Shown: positions 1 to 7,082, counted from the stretch's first letter. The stretch is 7,374 bases of DNA from Clostridiales bacterium (GCA_012511425.1 JAAZGC010000015.1:1-7374), one strand, 5' to 3'. The notes: generated from the letters alone by a model not told the origin. Numbers and translations are program-made.

Positions 1-257
1 AGATCGCCCCTTCGGACGGAAAACCGGTTTCAACCGATAAACCGCTGTCCTTTTCACTGAAATACGAAAACCCGATCCCCAATATCGCGGAAAACAGCCT
101 TCCCGACGAAGTACTGAAGGAGACGGACCCTGTGACCGTAAGAGCTTTGAAGGAAGCCAAAAGGCAGGAAGAGCTGAAGAAAGCAGCAGAAGAGGAAGCG
201 CGGCGGGCGGCTCAGCCGCCGCCGGAATCGATACCGCTGACCGATATTGTTGAGTGA
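1..257 (+). CDS. C-terminal part of an unidentified protein (5' end outside window)
   Basis: The frame is open from base 3 and ends at TGA 255-257, giving the last 84 residues of a protein whose start lies outside the window. I do not recognise the family. The visible part has a segment rich in Ser, Pro, Asn and Lys. It is followed by a charged, helix-prone Lys/Glu/Ala stretch (about residues 47-69 of the fragment, containing KEAKRQEELKKAAEEEARRA) that could form a short coiled coil. The tail is proline-rich and ends in LTDIVE. No membrane segment or cysteine motif is visible in this part. The gap to the start of the next gene is only 45 bp with no terminator, so it may be the upstream member of the same transcript. 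Codon use matches the neighbours and the frame ends cleanly, which supports real coding sequence. The function is unknown. Confidence 0.7.
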   Translation, partial: IAPSDGKPVSTDKPLSFSLKYENPIPNIAENSLPDEVLKETDPVTVRALKEAKRQEELKKAAEEEARRAAQPPPESIPLTDIVE

Positions 258-289
258 AACAGTTATGCCGTCAACGAATATTTGTATAC

Positions 290-293
290 GAGG
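290..293 (+). promoter_or_regulatory. Shine-Dalgarno that selects the TTG start at 303
   Basis: GAGG lies 9 nt upstream of an in-frame TTG at 303. The longer reading from TTG 282 has no purine-rich site in front of it. The 303 start gives an N-terminus of MNNQNPNQSG. No in-frame ATG exists until well inside the disordered region, so a non-ATG start is required unless the tail is untranslated. The tail itself keeps the codon style of the rest of the gene. Confidence 0.6.
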
Positions 294-302
294 CAATATA
301 AA

Positions 303-1709
303 TTGAACAATCAGAACCCGAATCAAAGCGGCGCGGGAGGCAGACCGTCGCGCGGGAATAATCAGAGCGGCGCTCCCCCGCGGAATATAAGGCAAAATAC
401 TTCCGGTTACCAAAATTATCAGCCTCAACAGGGGCAGCAACCGCAGCAGGAGCAGCATAATTATCCCCGGAACCAGAGCGGCAGCCGGAGAACTCCCGGC
501 GGCAATACAGGCTCGGGACAGCCCCCCCGCCCGGTTTCCCCTCGTACCGGCGGATACCGTCCGGTCGAGATGAGCGGCTCTAGGCAGACAAGTCAAAGCC
601 GTCGGCTGAATGAACCTTACCGGGGAGAGAATTACGGTCGGATGACGCCGGAGCAGGCCGCCGCCGAGTCCCGCCACCGCGCCGAAGCGCGCATGGCGGA
701 GCAGCAAAGAAGACTCGCCAAAGAGGTCAGAAGACGCAGGGAAGAAAAGCAGAAAAAGCGCGTCATCACAGGCGCTATAACCGTTTTCGCAGCTCTCGCG
801 CTGATAATTATCGTCACGGTAATCGCAGTCAGCGCGGCAATTAAATCGAAGACCCGGACCGATGCACCCGTCGACTCGACAACACTTGATCCGTTTGCGC
901 CCAACATCGAAACGGATGCCGACGGGAATGCCTTGTTGCCGGATATCGGAGATATAGTCGAAGAAACGGATGCAGCCGCCGAAGTTCCCGACGGGATTCC
1001 CGCAAATCCCGCAGACGCCGTCACCGAGCCGGCAGCGCAGCCTCCGGCGGAGACGACATGGGAAAACTATACCTTTAACTTTAAGGCGGATCTCAGCATG
1101 TACGAAGAATACATGAATCCGCAGGGTGACGAGTATCTGACGCTTATCAACACAACCCATCCGCTCGATAAGGATTACGCACCGGATGACCTCGTGGATA
1201 TCATAGACACCCGAAAGGACGGCCGCGCAACTCAGCAGATTCGGCTTTACGCCGCAAAATCGCTTGAAGCTTTCCTTGCCGAGGCAAGGGCGCAGGGGTA
1301 TGACGATGTAACCGTCACTTCGGGTTACCGCGACTATAACTATCAGAGCCAGCTCTTCAACGCCCGGCTGCTTCAATACAGCTATCTGGGCGATGAAAAA
1401 GCTTACGCCGCCGCGTCGCAGATAATTGCGGTTCCGGGAACTTCCGAGCATCAGTCGGGGCTCTGTCTCGATATGCATAACCTCTCGGCAGCCGATGTCA
1501 GTTTTGCGGATACTCCGGCAGGTCAATGGATGGCGGCAAACTGCCATAAATTCGGCTTCATCATCCGCTTTCCGGCGGATAAAGTCGATATAACCGGAAT
1601 CACCTTCGAACCGTGGCATTTCAGATATGTAGGCCGGTACCACGCATGCAAAATGTACGAAAGAGGCCTTTGCCTCGAAGAATACTGGGCTTCTCTCGGC
1701 CGCAGCTAA
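303..1709 (+). CDS. Membrane-anchored D-alanyl-D-alanine carboxypeptidase, VanY / peptidase M15B family
   Basis: This is a zinc peptidase expected to remove the terminal D-Ala from peptidoglycan stem peptides outside the membrane. From the TTG at 303 the protein has 468 residues. Residues 1 to about 153 are a cytoplasmic, low-complexity region rich in Gln, Asn, Gly, Pro and Arg. Its last part (about 110-153) is a charged, helix-prone stretch ending in RRRREEKQKKR. One membrane helix follows at about 154-179, with N-in/C-out topology by the positive-inside rule. An acidic, Pro/Ala-rich linker then leads to the VanY domain (about 270-468). Family motifs are visible: SGYRDY at 340-345, SEHQSGLCLD at 381-390 with zinc ligands H383 and D390, and EPWHFRYVG from 436 with catalytic E436 and ligand H439. 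All key residues are present, so it should be active. The next gene starts 36 bp downstream. The odd feature is the long basic tail. The exact substrate (D,D- versus L,D-bond) cannot be read from the sequence. Confidence 0.9.
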   Translation: MNNQNPNQSGAGGRPSRGNNQSGAPPRNIRQNTSGYQNYQPQQGQQPQQEQHNYPRNQSGSRRTPGGNTGSGQPPRPVSPRTGGYRPVEMSGSRQTSQSRRLNEPYRGENYGRMTPEQAAAESRHRAEARMAEQQRRLAKEVRRRREEKQKKRVITGAITVFAALALIIIVTVIAVSAAIKSKTRTDAPVDSTTLDPFAPNIETDADGNALLPDIGDIVEETDAAAEVPDGIPANPADAVTEPAAQPPAETTWENYTFNFKADLSMYEEYMNPQGDEYLTLINTTHPLDKDYAPDDLVDIIDTRKDGRATQQIRLYAAKSLEAFLAEARAQGYDDVTVTSGYRDYNYQSQLFNARLLQYSYLGDEKAYAAASQIIAVPGTSEHQSGLCLDMHNLSAADVSFADTPAGQWMAANCHKFGFIIRFPADKVDITGITFEPWHFRYVGRYHACKMYERGLCLEEYWASLGRS

Positions 1710-1745
1710 AGAAATCAACTTTTTTATAAATAAAGGACAATATTT

Positions 1746-2867
1746 ATGAGCTTTGAGAAAACACGCTATGCAGTCGTTGACATCGGTTCGAACACGGTTA
1801 AGATGAATATATACGATGTAATGACATCCGAGGAGGGAGAGACGAGACTTAATCTCGTGCTTACCGAGTCATCAACGATCGGACTTATAAACTACAAGCG
1901 CCGCAGGATCATGTCGGATGCCGGTATCAGCCGGCTTATCGAAACTCTGGAAAAATATAAAAAACTGGCGCTCGCAGTTAATGTCGCGGAAGATCGGATA
2001 TTCAGCCTAGCAACGGCTTCGCTTCGGTATATCGTCAACGCTTCGAGAGTCGTATCGATAGTCAAGGCTCAGACCGGTCTCGACACTTCGCTTATATCCG
2101 GAGAAAACGAAGCGCTGCTCTGCTTCGACGGCCTGAAATATGCCCTCGGCGGCAGCGTCAGAACCGGTATGCTCTGCGACCTCGGAGGCGGATCGATAGA
2201 GCTGCTCGGATTTGTCGACGGTCTTGCGGTAAAAGCCTATTCGGACAAATTCGGCTGTCTTTCGCTCTACAGAAAATTCGTCGATGAAATAATTCCGTCG
2301 AAAAAGGAAAAGAAGAAGATCACAGGTTATGTCGAAGGCAGAATCAGCCATGTCGACTGGCTCAGCTCTTACGGCGACACTCTGTATATCGTCGGAGGAA
2401 CCGCCCGTTCCGCCGCAAGACTTCATGCGGAGATGACCGGCGCACCCGCGCCGATGTCCGGTTACACCATTTCATACAATGAGTTTCTTGATACCGTCGA
2501 TTTTTATACCGACCTCAACAAAAACAGCATCAAGACGCTTATCCGCCTGATGCCGGAGCGTCTGCACACGATCGTTTCCGGTCTTTTGGCGTTTGCGGCG
2601 GTTGTCCGCCGGGTAAATCCCAAAAACATCGTCATTTCCGGTTCGGGTCTCCGCGAAGGATATCTGCTCAGCCGTATAAGAGAGCTTGAAGCGGCCGGAA
2701 AATCGCAACCCGTTGCCGAAGCCGGAATCGAAATCGAGTTCGAGGATGCGGGATCGCCCGGGTCCGAAGAAACGGAAGACCTCGAAGACTTCATCGAAGA
2801 TTCGGAAGAATCCGAAGACATCGACGACAGCATTCGGCACGAACATTCGTTCTCCGACCAGGAATAA
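1746..2867 (+). CDS. ppx: Exopolyphosphatase / pppGpp phosphohydrolase family protein (Ppx/GppA)
   Basis: The 373-residue protein belongs to the ASKHA-fold Ppx/GppA phosphatases, which release phosphate from the ends of polyphosphate or convert pppGpp to ppGpp in the cytoplasm. AAAGGA at 1732-1737 sits 8 nt before the ATG. Visible motifs are DIGSNTVKM (12-20, first phosphate loop), SGENEALL (118-125) and DLGGGSIEL (145-153, second phosphate loop). In SGENEALL, E122 aligns with the catalytic Glu121 of E. coli Ppx; E152 in the second loop aligns with its Glu150. A VGGTARSAA segment follows, then SGSGLREGYLL near 300. There is no C-terminal HD domain, so it is of the short type. From about residue 327 the protein ends in a tail with 21 Asp/Glu among the last 47 residues, outside the usual fold. 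The ppk gene 58 bp downstream favours polyphosphate as substrate; pppGpp activity cannot be excluded. Confidence 0.9.
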   Translation: MSFEKTRYAVVDIGSNTVKMNIYDVMTSEEGETRLNLVLTESSTIGLINYKRRRIMSDAGISRLIETLEKYKKLALAVNVAEDRIFSLATASLRYIVNASRVVSIVKAQTGLDTSLISGENEALLCFDGLKYALGGSVRTGMLCDLGGGSIELLGFVDGLAVKAYSDKFGCLSLYRKFVDEIIPSKKEKKKITGYVEGRISHVDWLSSYGDTLYIVGGTARSAARLHAEMTGAPAPMSGYTISYNEFLDTVDFYTDLNKNSIKTLIRLMPERLHTIVSGLLAFAAVVRRVNPKNIVISGSGLREGYLLSRIRELEAAGKSQPVAEAGIEIEFEDAGSPGSEETEDLEDFIEDSEESEDIDDSIRHEHSFSDQE

Positions 2868-2887
2868 CTCCCGGCATTTTCAGATCA

Positions 2888-2912
2888 GAAGAAAGGCGGA
2901 TTAAGTTTCTTC
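2888..2912 (+). other. Small inverted repeat in the ppx-ppk gap, with an SD-like sequence in its loop
   Basis: GAAGAAA (2888-2894) can pair with TTTCTTC (2906-2912) across an 11-nt loop that holds the only SD-like sequence of the gap, GGCGG at 2895-2899. The stem is perfect but only 7 bp and AT-rich, so it may be chance. No T-tract follows, so it is not a terminator. It may affect ribosome access to ppk; this is inference. Confidence 0.25.
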
Positions 2913-2925
2913 CTCGGTTAATTCC

Positions 2926-5025
2926 ATGATTTCATATTACGAAAATCGAGAGCTGAGCTGGCTCAAATTCAATAAAAGAGTGCTGATGCAATCGCAGGCA
3001 CACGAAGTTCCGCTGTTTGAGCGGATGAAATTCATCGAGATATTCGGCTCGAATCTGGATGAGTTCTTTATGGTGCGCGTCGGTTCGATGTATGACCGCA
3101 GCCTGCTTCCGGATGACCCGCCGGACGGAAAAACCGGCATGACGGCCTCCGAGCAGCTTGAAAGAATGTATGCCGAAACCCGCCCGCTTTACGCCCTGCG
3201 CGACAGCTGCTACAGAAATCTTACCTCCGCGCTTGCGGAAAAGGGTGTTAAATTCATAGGCGCCGGCAGTCTTAAGGGCGATATCGCCCGCGTCGCCCGA
3301 CAGTATTTTAAGCGCGAAGTGCTGCCTTATGTCACTCCGCTGATACTCGATGCAAAGCACCAGCTTCCGATGCTGGAAAATCTGAAACACTACCTTGTCG
3401 TATCGATCAGACCCAAAAAAGACGGCGGGAAGGCAACACTCGGATTAGTCGCAATATCAAACGCTTTCGGAAGCATAATATCGCTGCCTTCTTCGAAGGA
3501 GCTCTCCTCCGACGGAATGACTTTTGTTCCGATAGAGGATCTTATGCTGCGGTTCGCATCGGATATCTTCAAAAATTACGATATCATCGGTCGGACAACG
3601 GTTCGCGTTACCCGGAATGCCGATGTTGCTGTCGAGGATAATTTTTCCGATGACGAGATCGACTACCGCGACTATGTGACGGCTATAATCAAGCGCCGCG
3701 AAAAAATGACTCCGGTAAGGCTGGAAACCTATTCCGCATCTTATGTGGGAGCGGAAAAAATCGGACAAGCCATAGCTTCGATGATGGGATTGAATGAACA
3801 GCAGTATTTTCATTCGATGTCTGTGCTTGATCTGGGATCGGTATACGGGCTTGAATCAAAGATTCGCAGGAATTTCGGCGATGATACCGAACTTTTCCAT
3901 GCGCCGCTTTCGCCGCGCGATCAGCCGGATGTGCCGGAGGACATGACGATTGAAGAAACGGCGCAGAACCGCGATATATTCCTATCGTTTCCCTATTATT
4001 CGATGAAGCCTTATCTGCGTATGCTCAATGAAGCGGCATCCGATCCCGAGACAGAATCGATTAAAATCTCTCTTTACCGAATGGCGGCGAATTCCCTTGT
4101 CATAGACGCGCTGAGCCGCGCCGCAAGGAACGGGATCGAAGTCATCGCCGTCGTCGAGCTGAAAGCAAGATTCGACGAGAACAATAACGTCAACTGGTCA
4201 AGGCGGCTTGAAGACGCCGGCTGCCATGTGATATACGGCATCGAAGGCCTTAAAGTCCATTCAAAGCTGACGCTCATCACCCGCCGGGGGAAAAACGGCG
4301 TTCGCCGCCTCGCTCATGTCGGAACCGGAAATTACAACGAAAAAACCGCAAAGCTTTACACCGACGTCGGAATTATAACTGCCGACGATCGAATCATCGA
4401 TGACGCGGAGCTGGTTTTCGACAACATTATGAAAGGTATACCCGGTGAAAGTTATGATAACCTTCTGGTATCTCCTAATACACTGAAGCAGACGATGCTT
4501 CGGGAGATCGAAACGGAAAAGGACTACGGTCAGGAAGGATATATCTGCATGAAGATGAATTCGCTGACCGACAAAGGCATAATTGACGCCCTGGCGGAGG
4601 CTTCTTCGAACGGCGTAAAAGTAGACCTTATTGTCCGCGGAATCTGCTGTCTTCTGCCCGGAATTATGGGAGTTACCGACAATATAAGGGTAGTATCTAT
4701 CGTCGGCCGTTTCCTTGAGCACAGCCGCATCTTCATCTTCGGCAACGGCAGAAACGTCGGCAGAAGAGTATATCTCGGCTCTGCGGATATGATGACCCGG
4801 AACACCACCCGCCGGATAGAGGTCATAACCCCGGTATACGACAAAGGCATCGCCGACAGGATATACGAAATGACCCGGGTCATGCTTGCCGATAATGTCA
4901 AGCGCTCAAGGCTTATGTCCAACGGCAGATACGAACGGGTTATAACCGGCAAGGAACCGCTCGACAGCCAGGAATATTTCTACGCCGAAGCGTACAGAGA
5001 AACCGAAAAGAAAGAAGAAGAATAA
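2926..5025 (+). CDS. ppk1: Polyphosphate kinase (PPK1)
   Basis: PPK1 reversibly transfers the gamma-phosphate of ATP to growing inorganic polyphosphate through a phosphohistidine intermediate. The 699-residue length is close to the E. coli enzyme (688). The protein opens with the family signature NRELSWLKFN (7-16), followed by GSNLDEFFMVRV (41-52); N43 corresponds to the ATP-contacting Asn of the N-terminal domain. A helical head domain follows, then two phospholipase-D-like C-terminal domains. The first contains YGIEGLKVHSKL, with H445 as the expected phosphorylated histidine, and then HVGTGNYNEKTAKLYTD. The second contains GRFLEHSRIFIF with the second conserved His, H599. The ATG at 2926 matches the normal N-terminus; a stop at 2902 and the lack of other start codons leave no longer alternative. 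No good SD precedes it. It follows ppx by 58 bp and is closed by the hairpin at 5030, consistent with co-transcription. Confidence 0.97.
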   Translation: MISYYENRELSWLKFNKRVLMQSQAHEVPLFERMKFIEIFGSNLDEFFMVRVGSMYDRSLLPDDPPDGKTGMTASEQLERMYAETRPLYALRDSCYRNLTSALAEKGVKFIGAGSLKGDIARVARQYFKREVLPYVTPLILDAKHQLPMLENLKHYLVVSIRPKKDGGKATLGLVAISNAFGSIISLPSSKELSSDGMTFVPIEDLMLRFASDIFKNYDIIGRTTVRVTRNADVAVEDNFSDDEIDYRDYVTAIIKRREKMTPVRLETYSASYVGAEKIGQAIASMMGLNEQQYFHSMSVLDLGSVYGLESKIRRNFGDDTELFHAPLSPRDQPDVPEDMTIEETAQNRDIFLSFPYYSMKPYLRMLNEAASDPETESIKISLYRMAANSLVIDALSRAARNGIEVIAVVELKARFDENNNVNWSRRLEDAGCHVIYGIEGLKVHSKLTLITRRGKNGVRRLAHVGTGNYNEKTAKLYTDVGIITADDRIIDDAELVFDNIMKGIPGESYDNLLVSPNTLKQTMLREIETEKDYGQEGYICMKMNSLTDKGIIDALAEASSNGVKVDLIVRGICCLLPGIMGVTDNIRVVSIVGRFLEHSRIFIFGNGRNVGRRVYLGSADMMTRNTTRRIEVITPVYDKGIADRIYEMTRVMLADNVKRSRLMSNGRYERVITGKEPLDSQEYFYAEAYRETEKKEEE

Positions 5026-5029
5026 AAAA

Positions 5030-5061
5030 ACGAGGAGGGTTTTCCCCTCTTCGTAATTTTT
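5030..5061. terminator. Bidirectional rho-independent terminator between convergent ppk1 and mscS
   Basis: ACGAGGAGGG (5030-5039) pairs with CCCTCTTCGT (5045-5054) in a 10-bp stem with one G-U pair and a 5-nt loop. On the plus strand it is followed by TTTTT at 5057-5061. On the minus strand the hairpin is followed by the complement of the A-run at 5024-5030, also a T-tract. It begins 4 bases after the ppk1 stop and lies 24 bp past the mscS stop, so it can end both transcripts. Confidence 0.85.
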
Positions 5062-5084
5062 ATAGTTAATCTGCGTTCCCTCTG

Positions 5085-5900
5085 TCAGCCGTTTTTCATA
5101 TGAACATCAACCTGCTGATGCGGCAGGGTTATCCCGGATCCGGAGAAAGCGTCCTTTACTTTTTCGTTAAGACTGAACAGAACTGTCCAGTAGTCGGCAT
5201 TCCTGCACCAGGCGCGGCAGGTAATTTCCATTCCGGCTCCCGAATTCGAAATCACTTTTACCGTGTTGTCGGCTTCCTGTATAACGAGAGGCTCCGTTTT
5301 TATGACCGCATTTATGCATTCCATCGCCTTTTTGTAATCGGTTCCCTGAGATACCGCAAAGGTAAGGTCGACCCTGCGCAGTTCTTTTTCCGAATAGTTC
5401 ACTATGTTGCTGGTAGAGGCGGCTCCGTTCGGTATTGAGACGGAACGGTTGTCAATGGTTGCAATCTTGGTGTAAACTATCTGGATCTCTTCAACAGTGC
5501 CGGTATACCCGCAGAGATCGACAAAATCACCGACCTTGAAAGGACGTGTAATCAGCAGCAATATGCCCCCGGCAAGATTCGAGAGGGTGCCGTTCAAAGC
5601 AAATCCGGCCGCGACGCCGAGCGAAGCTATCAGGGCGGACATGGCGGTGGTATCGATGCCGAGATAGCTTACAAGGCAGAGCACCACGATGATTTTGGCT
5701 GCATTTTTTAAGATATAGGTTAAAGTCTTGGATGTGGACGGATCGAGTTTGCCGGATTTCGCGTTTGCGGTGTCAAACTTTTTTGCGATTGTGTTTATAA
5801 TTTTAAACGCGACCAGAAGCACAACGAGAGCGATAAGTATTTTAATGCCGGCAGCGCTCAGCCAGGTGACAAGAGTTGTGCCGAAATTAGCGGTATCCAT
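5085..5900 (-). CDS. mscS: Small-conductance mechanosensitive channel, MscS family
   Basis: The 271-residue membrane protein matches the minimal MscS plan (E. coli MscS has 286). Such channels open under membrane tension and release solutes during hypo-osmotic shock; they act as heptamers. TM1 is at about 17-38 and TM2 at about 63-81. The pore-lining TM3 at about 86-120 has the Gly/Ala-rich packing pattern SLGVAAGFALNGTLSNLAGG (93-112). RPFKVGDFVDL (119-129) marks the start of the cytoplasmic beta domain. GTVEEIQ (134-140) and IPNGA (156-160) are typical family segments, and an alpha/beta vestibule domain completes the protein. GGAGG lies 7 nt before the ATG at 5900 (plus-strand 5908-5912). 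The gene is convergent with ppk1 and separated from the upstream fucosidase gene by a terminator, so it is probably its own transcription unit. The charged stretch before TM2 (about 39-59) is the usual cytoplasmic loop. Confidence 0.95.
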   Translation of the reverse strand: MDTANFGTTLVTWLSAAGIKILIALVVLLVAFKIINTIAKKFDTANAKSGKLDPSTSKTLTYILKNAAKIIVVLCLVSYLGIDTTAMSALIASLGVAAGFALNGTLSNLAGGILLLITRPFKVGDFVDLCGYTGTVEEIQIVYTKIATIDNRSVSIPNGAASTSNIVNYSEKELRRVDLTFAVSQGTDYKKAMECINAVIKTEPLVIQEADNTVKVISNSGAGMEITCRAWCRNADYWTVLFSLNEKVKDAFSGSGITLPHQQVDVHMKNG

Positions 5901-5930
5901 GGTATTTCCTCCGTATTTTAAAAAATCGTT

Positions 5931-5945
5931 ATTATAATTATAGCA
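5931..5945 (-). promoter_or_regulatory. Probable mscS promoter (extended -10)
   Basis: Read on the minus strand, TGCTATAAT (5945 down to 5937) is a perfect extended -10 element, directly followed by a second TATAAT (5936-5931). No good -35 hexamer is seen at 16-18 bp, which is common for extended -10 promoters. Initiation would fall near 5924-5930, leaving a leader of about 25 nt that contains the mscS SD. The surroundings are AT-rich and lie downstream of the fucosidase terminator, as expected for an independent promoter. Confidence 0.55.
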
Positions 5946-6003
5946 ACAAATCCTGAATTTTAGATTACGAAAACATTAAATATCATAGAAAACAACATAC
6001 AAA

Positions 6004-6038
6004 AAACACCACCGGATTTGTGTAATTCGGCGGTGTTT
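6004..6038 (-). terminator. Rho-independent terminator downstream of the GH29 gene
   Basis: On the minus strand AAACACCGCCG (6038-6028) pairs with CGGTGGTGTTT (6014-6004), an 11-bp stem with one G-U pair. The strand then continues into further T residues (complement of the A-run at 6001-6006). On the plus strand the same position is an A-C mismatch, so the structure is best in the minus direction. It lies 45 bp past the fucosidase stop and upstream of the mscS promoter. Confidence 0.8.
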
Positions 6039-6083
6039 ATTTATTTTGATCTGCCATCAAATAGGCGACCCGCTGGGGAGCGG

Positions 6084-7082
6084 TTATGACATAAAATACT
6101 TTTGTTGTTTTCGGTTATCCGATGCAGCTCGGAGTATCATTTCAGCCGGAGCCGGTATCCGTCCGAGCGCATCGGGTCCGACGTTGAGCAGATAGTTGAT
6201 CCCGCGGTTGTTTAAGTGGTTTCGGATCGCCTTTACCTTTTCTGCGTCTTTCCAGTTTGAGTCAAAGTATTTGAATCCCCAGGTATCGTTCAAAGTGGCC
6301 GGAGTCTCAAACAGCATATCTCCCTTATCATCATCGGGAATCTGGTTGTCGCCGGCGGAAGCATAATCGCCGCGTCCGTTGCCGATGCGGGAATTGACAA
6401 GGCATCCCGGCTGATAGTGCCGCACCAAAGAATACAGTTCGTCCGTCTGCTCCGGAGTAATGGTATTAGGGCAGTCGAACCAGATAAGGCAAAGCTCGCC
6501 GTATTTTGTAAGGATTTCCTTTACCTGCGGCTTTATCTTGGATTCAAAGCAGCGGGAAAAGTCCTTCTTCTCTTTGTCCGGGAAATCCCAGTTGTTGGTC
6601 CACCAGGCCTTTCCGCCGCACCAGGTCTTTCCGGTATTGTAACCGCCGCCGTCCGGTTCGTCCCAGTCGAGGTCCTGCGAATAATAAAGTCCGAATTTAA
6701 GCCCGTGCTTGTAGCAGGCTTCGGCAAGTTCGGCAACCACATCACGTCCGAACGGAGCTGCATCGGCGATGTTGTATTTCGACACCTCCGAGCGATACAT
6801 GGCAAATCCGTCATGGTGCTTTGATGTAAACACCATATATTTCATCCCGGCGTCAAGCGCAAGCTTTACCCAGCTTTCCGAGTCAAAGAGTATCGGGTTG
6901 AAAGCGGAAGCGAGCGCATGGTATTCGGCGCGAGGGATGCGGAAATACTGCATCGCCCACTCCCCGATATCCTCCATCCTTCTCCCCTTCCATTCTCCGG
7001 CGGGGAGGGCATAAAGACCCCAGTGGATCATCATGCCGTATCCGGCTTCTTTAAACCACTTTTTTGATTGTTCAAGCGTCAT
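6084..7082 (-). CDS. Alpha-L-fucosidase, glycoside hydrolase family 29, catalytic domain only
   Basis: The 332-residue protein is a retaining exo-glycosidase expected to release L-fucose from glycans. Family features run in order: MMIHWGLYALPAGEW (17-31), a KHHDGFAMY motif (88-96) and GLKFGLYYS (127-135). D203 in LIWFDCP (199-205) is the likely nucleophile. E259 in FETPATLNDTWGF (258-270) fits the acid/base spacing of about 55-60 residues seen in GH29-B enzymes. NYLLNVGPDALGRIP (296-310) closes the barrel. There is no signal peptide, so it acts in the cytoplasm on imported oligosaccharides. It stops soon after the barrel and lacks the C-terminal beta-sandwich of most GH29 enzymes (usually above 430 residues). 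AAAGGAG lies 7 nt before the ATG. It follows the O-acyltransferase gene by 49 bp and is closed by the terminator at 6004-6038. The GH29 assignment is firm; the linkage preference is inferred. Confidence 0.92.
   Translation of the reverse strand: MTLEQSKKWFKEAGYGMMIHWGLYALPAGEWKGRRMEDIGEWAMQYFRIPRAEYHALASAFNPILFDSESWVKLALDAGMKYMVFTSKHHDGFAMYRSEVSKYNIADAAPFGRDVVAELAEACYKHGLKFGLYYSQDLDWDEPDGGGYNTGKTWCGGKAWWTNNWDFPDKEKKDFSRCFESKIKPQVKEILTKYGELCLIWFDCPNTITPEQTDELYSLVRHYQPGCLVNSRIGNGRGDYASAGDNQIPDDDKGDMLFETPATLNDTWGFKYFDSNWKDAEKVKAIRNHLNNRGINYLLNVGPDALGRIPAPAEMILRAASDNRKQQKYFMS

Noticed and set aside
282..302. TTG at 282 as start of the carboxypeptidase.
   Set aside because: It lacks an SD, while the TTG at 303 has GAGG at 9 nt spacing.
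54..1718. A 554-residue open frame on the minus strand covering the whole carboxypeptidase gene.
   Set aside because: The plus strand carries clear VanY motifs and a membrane helix. The antisense translation has no recognisable domain and is rich in Arg, Cys and Leu, as expected from reversed codons, and no SD was found for it. It is a composition effect of the plus-strand gene.
1710..1745. T-run and TATAAA sequence between the carboxypeptidase and ppx genes, as a terminator or promoter.
   Set aside because: No stem precedes the T-run and no -35 element is placed correctly, so read-through into ppx is the simpler reading.
2686..2904. A 72-residue plus-strand frame overlapping the 3' end of ppx.
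   Set aside because: Its Lys/Arg/Ser-rich translation is the out-of-frame reading of the acidic-tail codons; it has no SD or family motif.
5100..5438. A 112-residue plus-strand frame inside mscS.
   Set aside because: It is a shadow of the well-supported minus-strand MscS gene and shows no motif of its own.
6070..6083. CCGCTGGGGAGCGG hairpin immediately after the fucosidase stop.
   Set aside because: The stem is only 5 bp with no T-tract on the minus strand; the better terminator is at 6004-6038.
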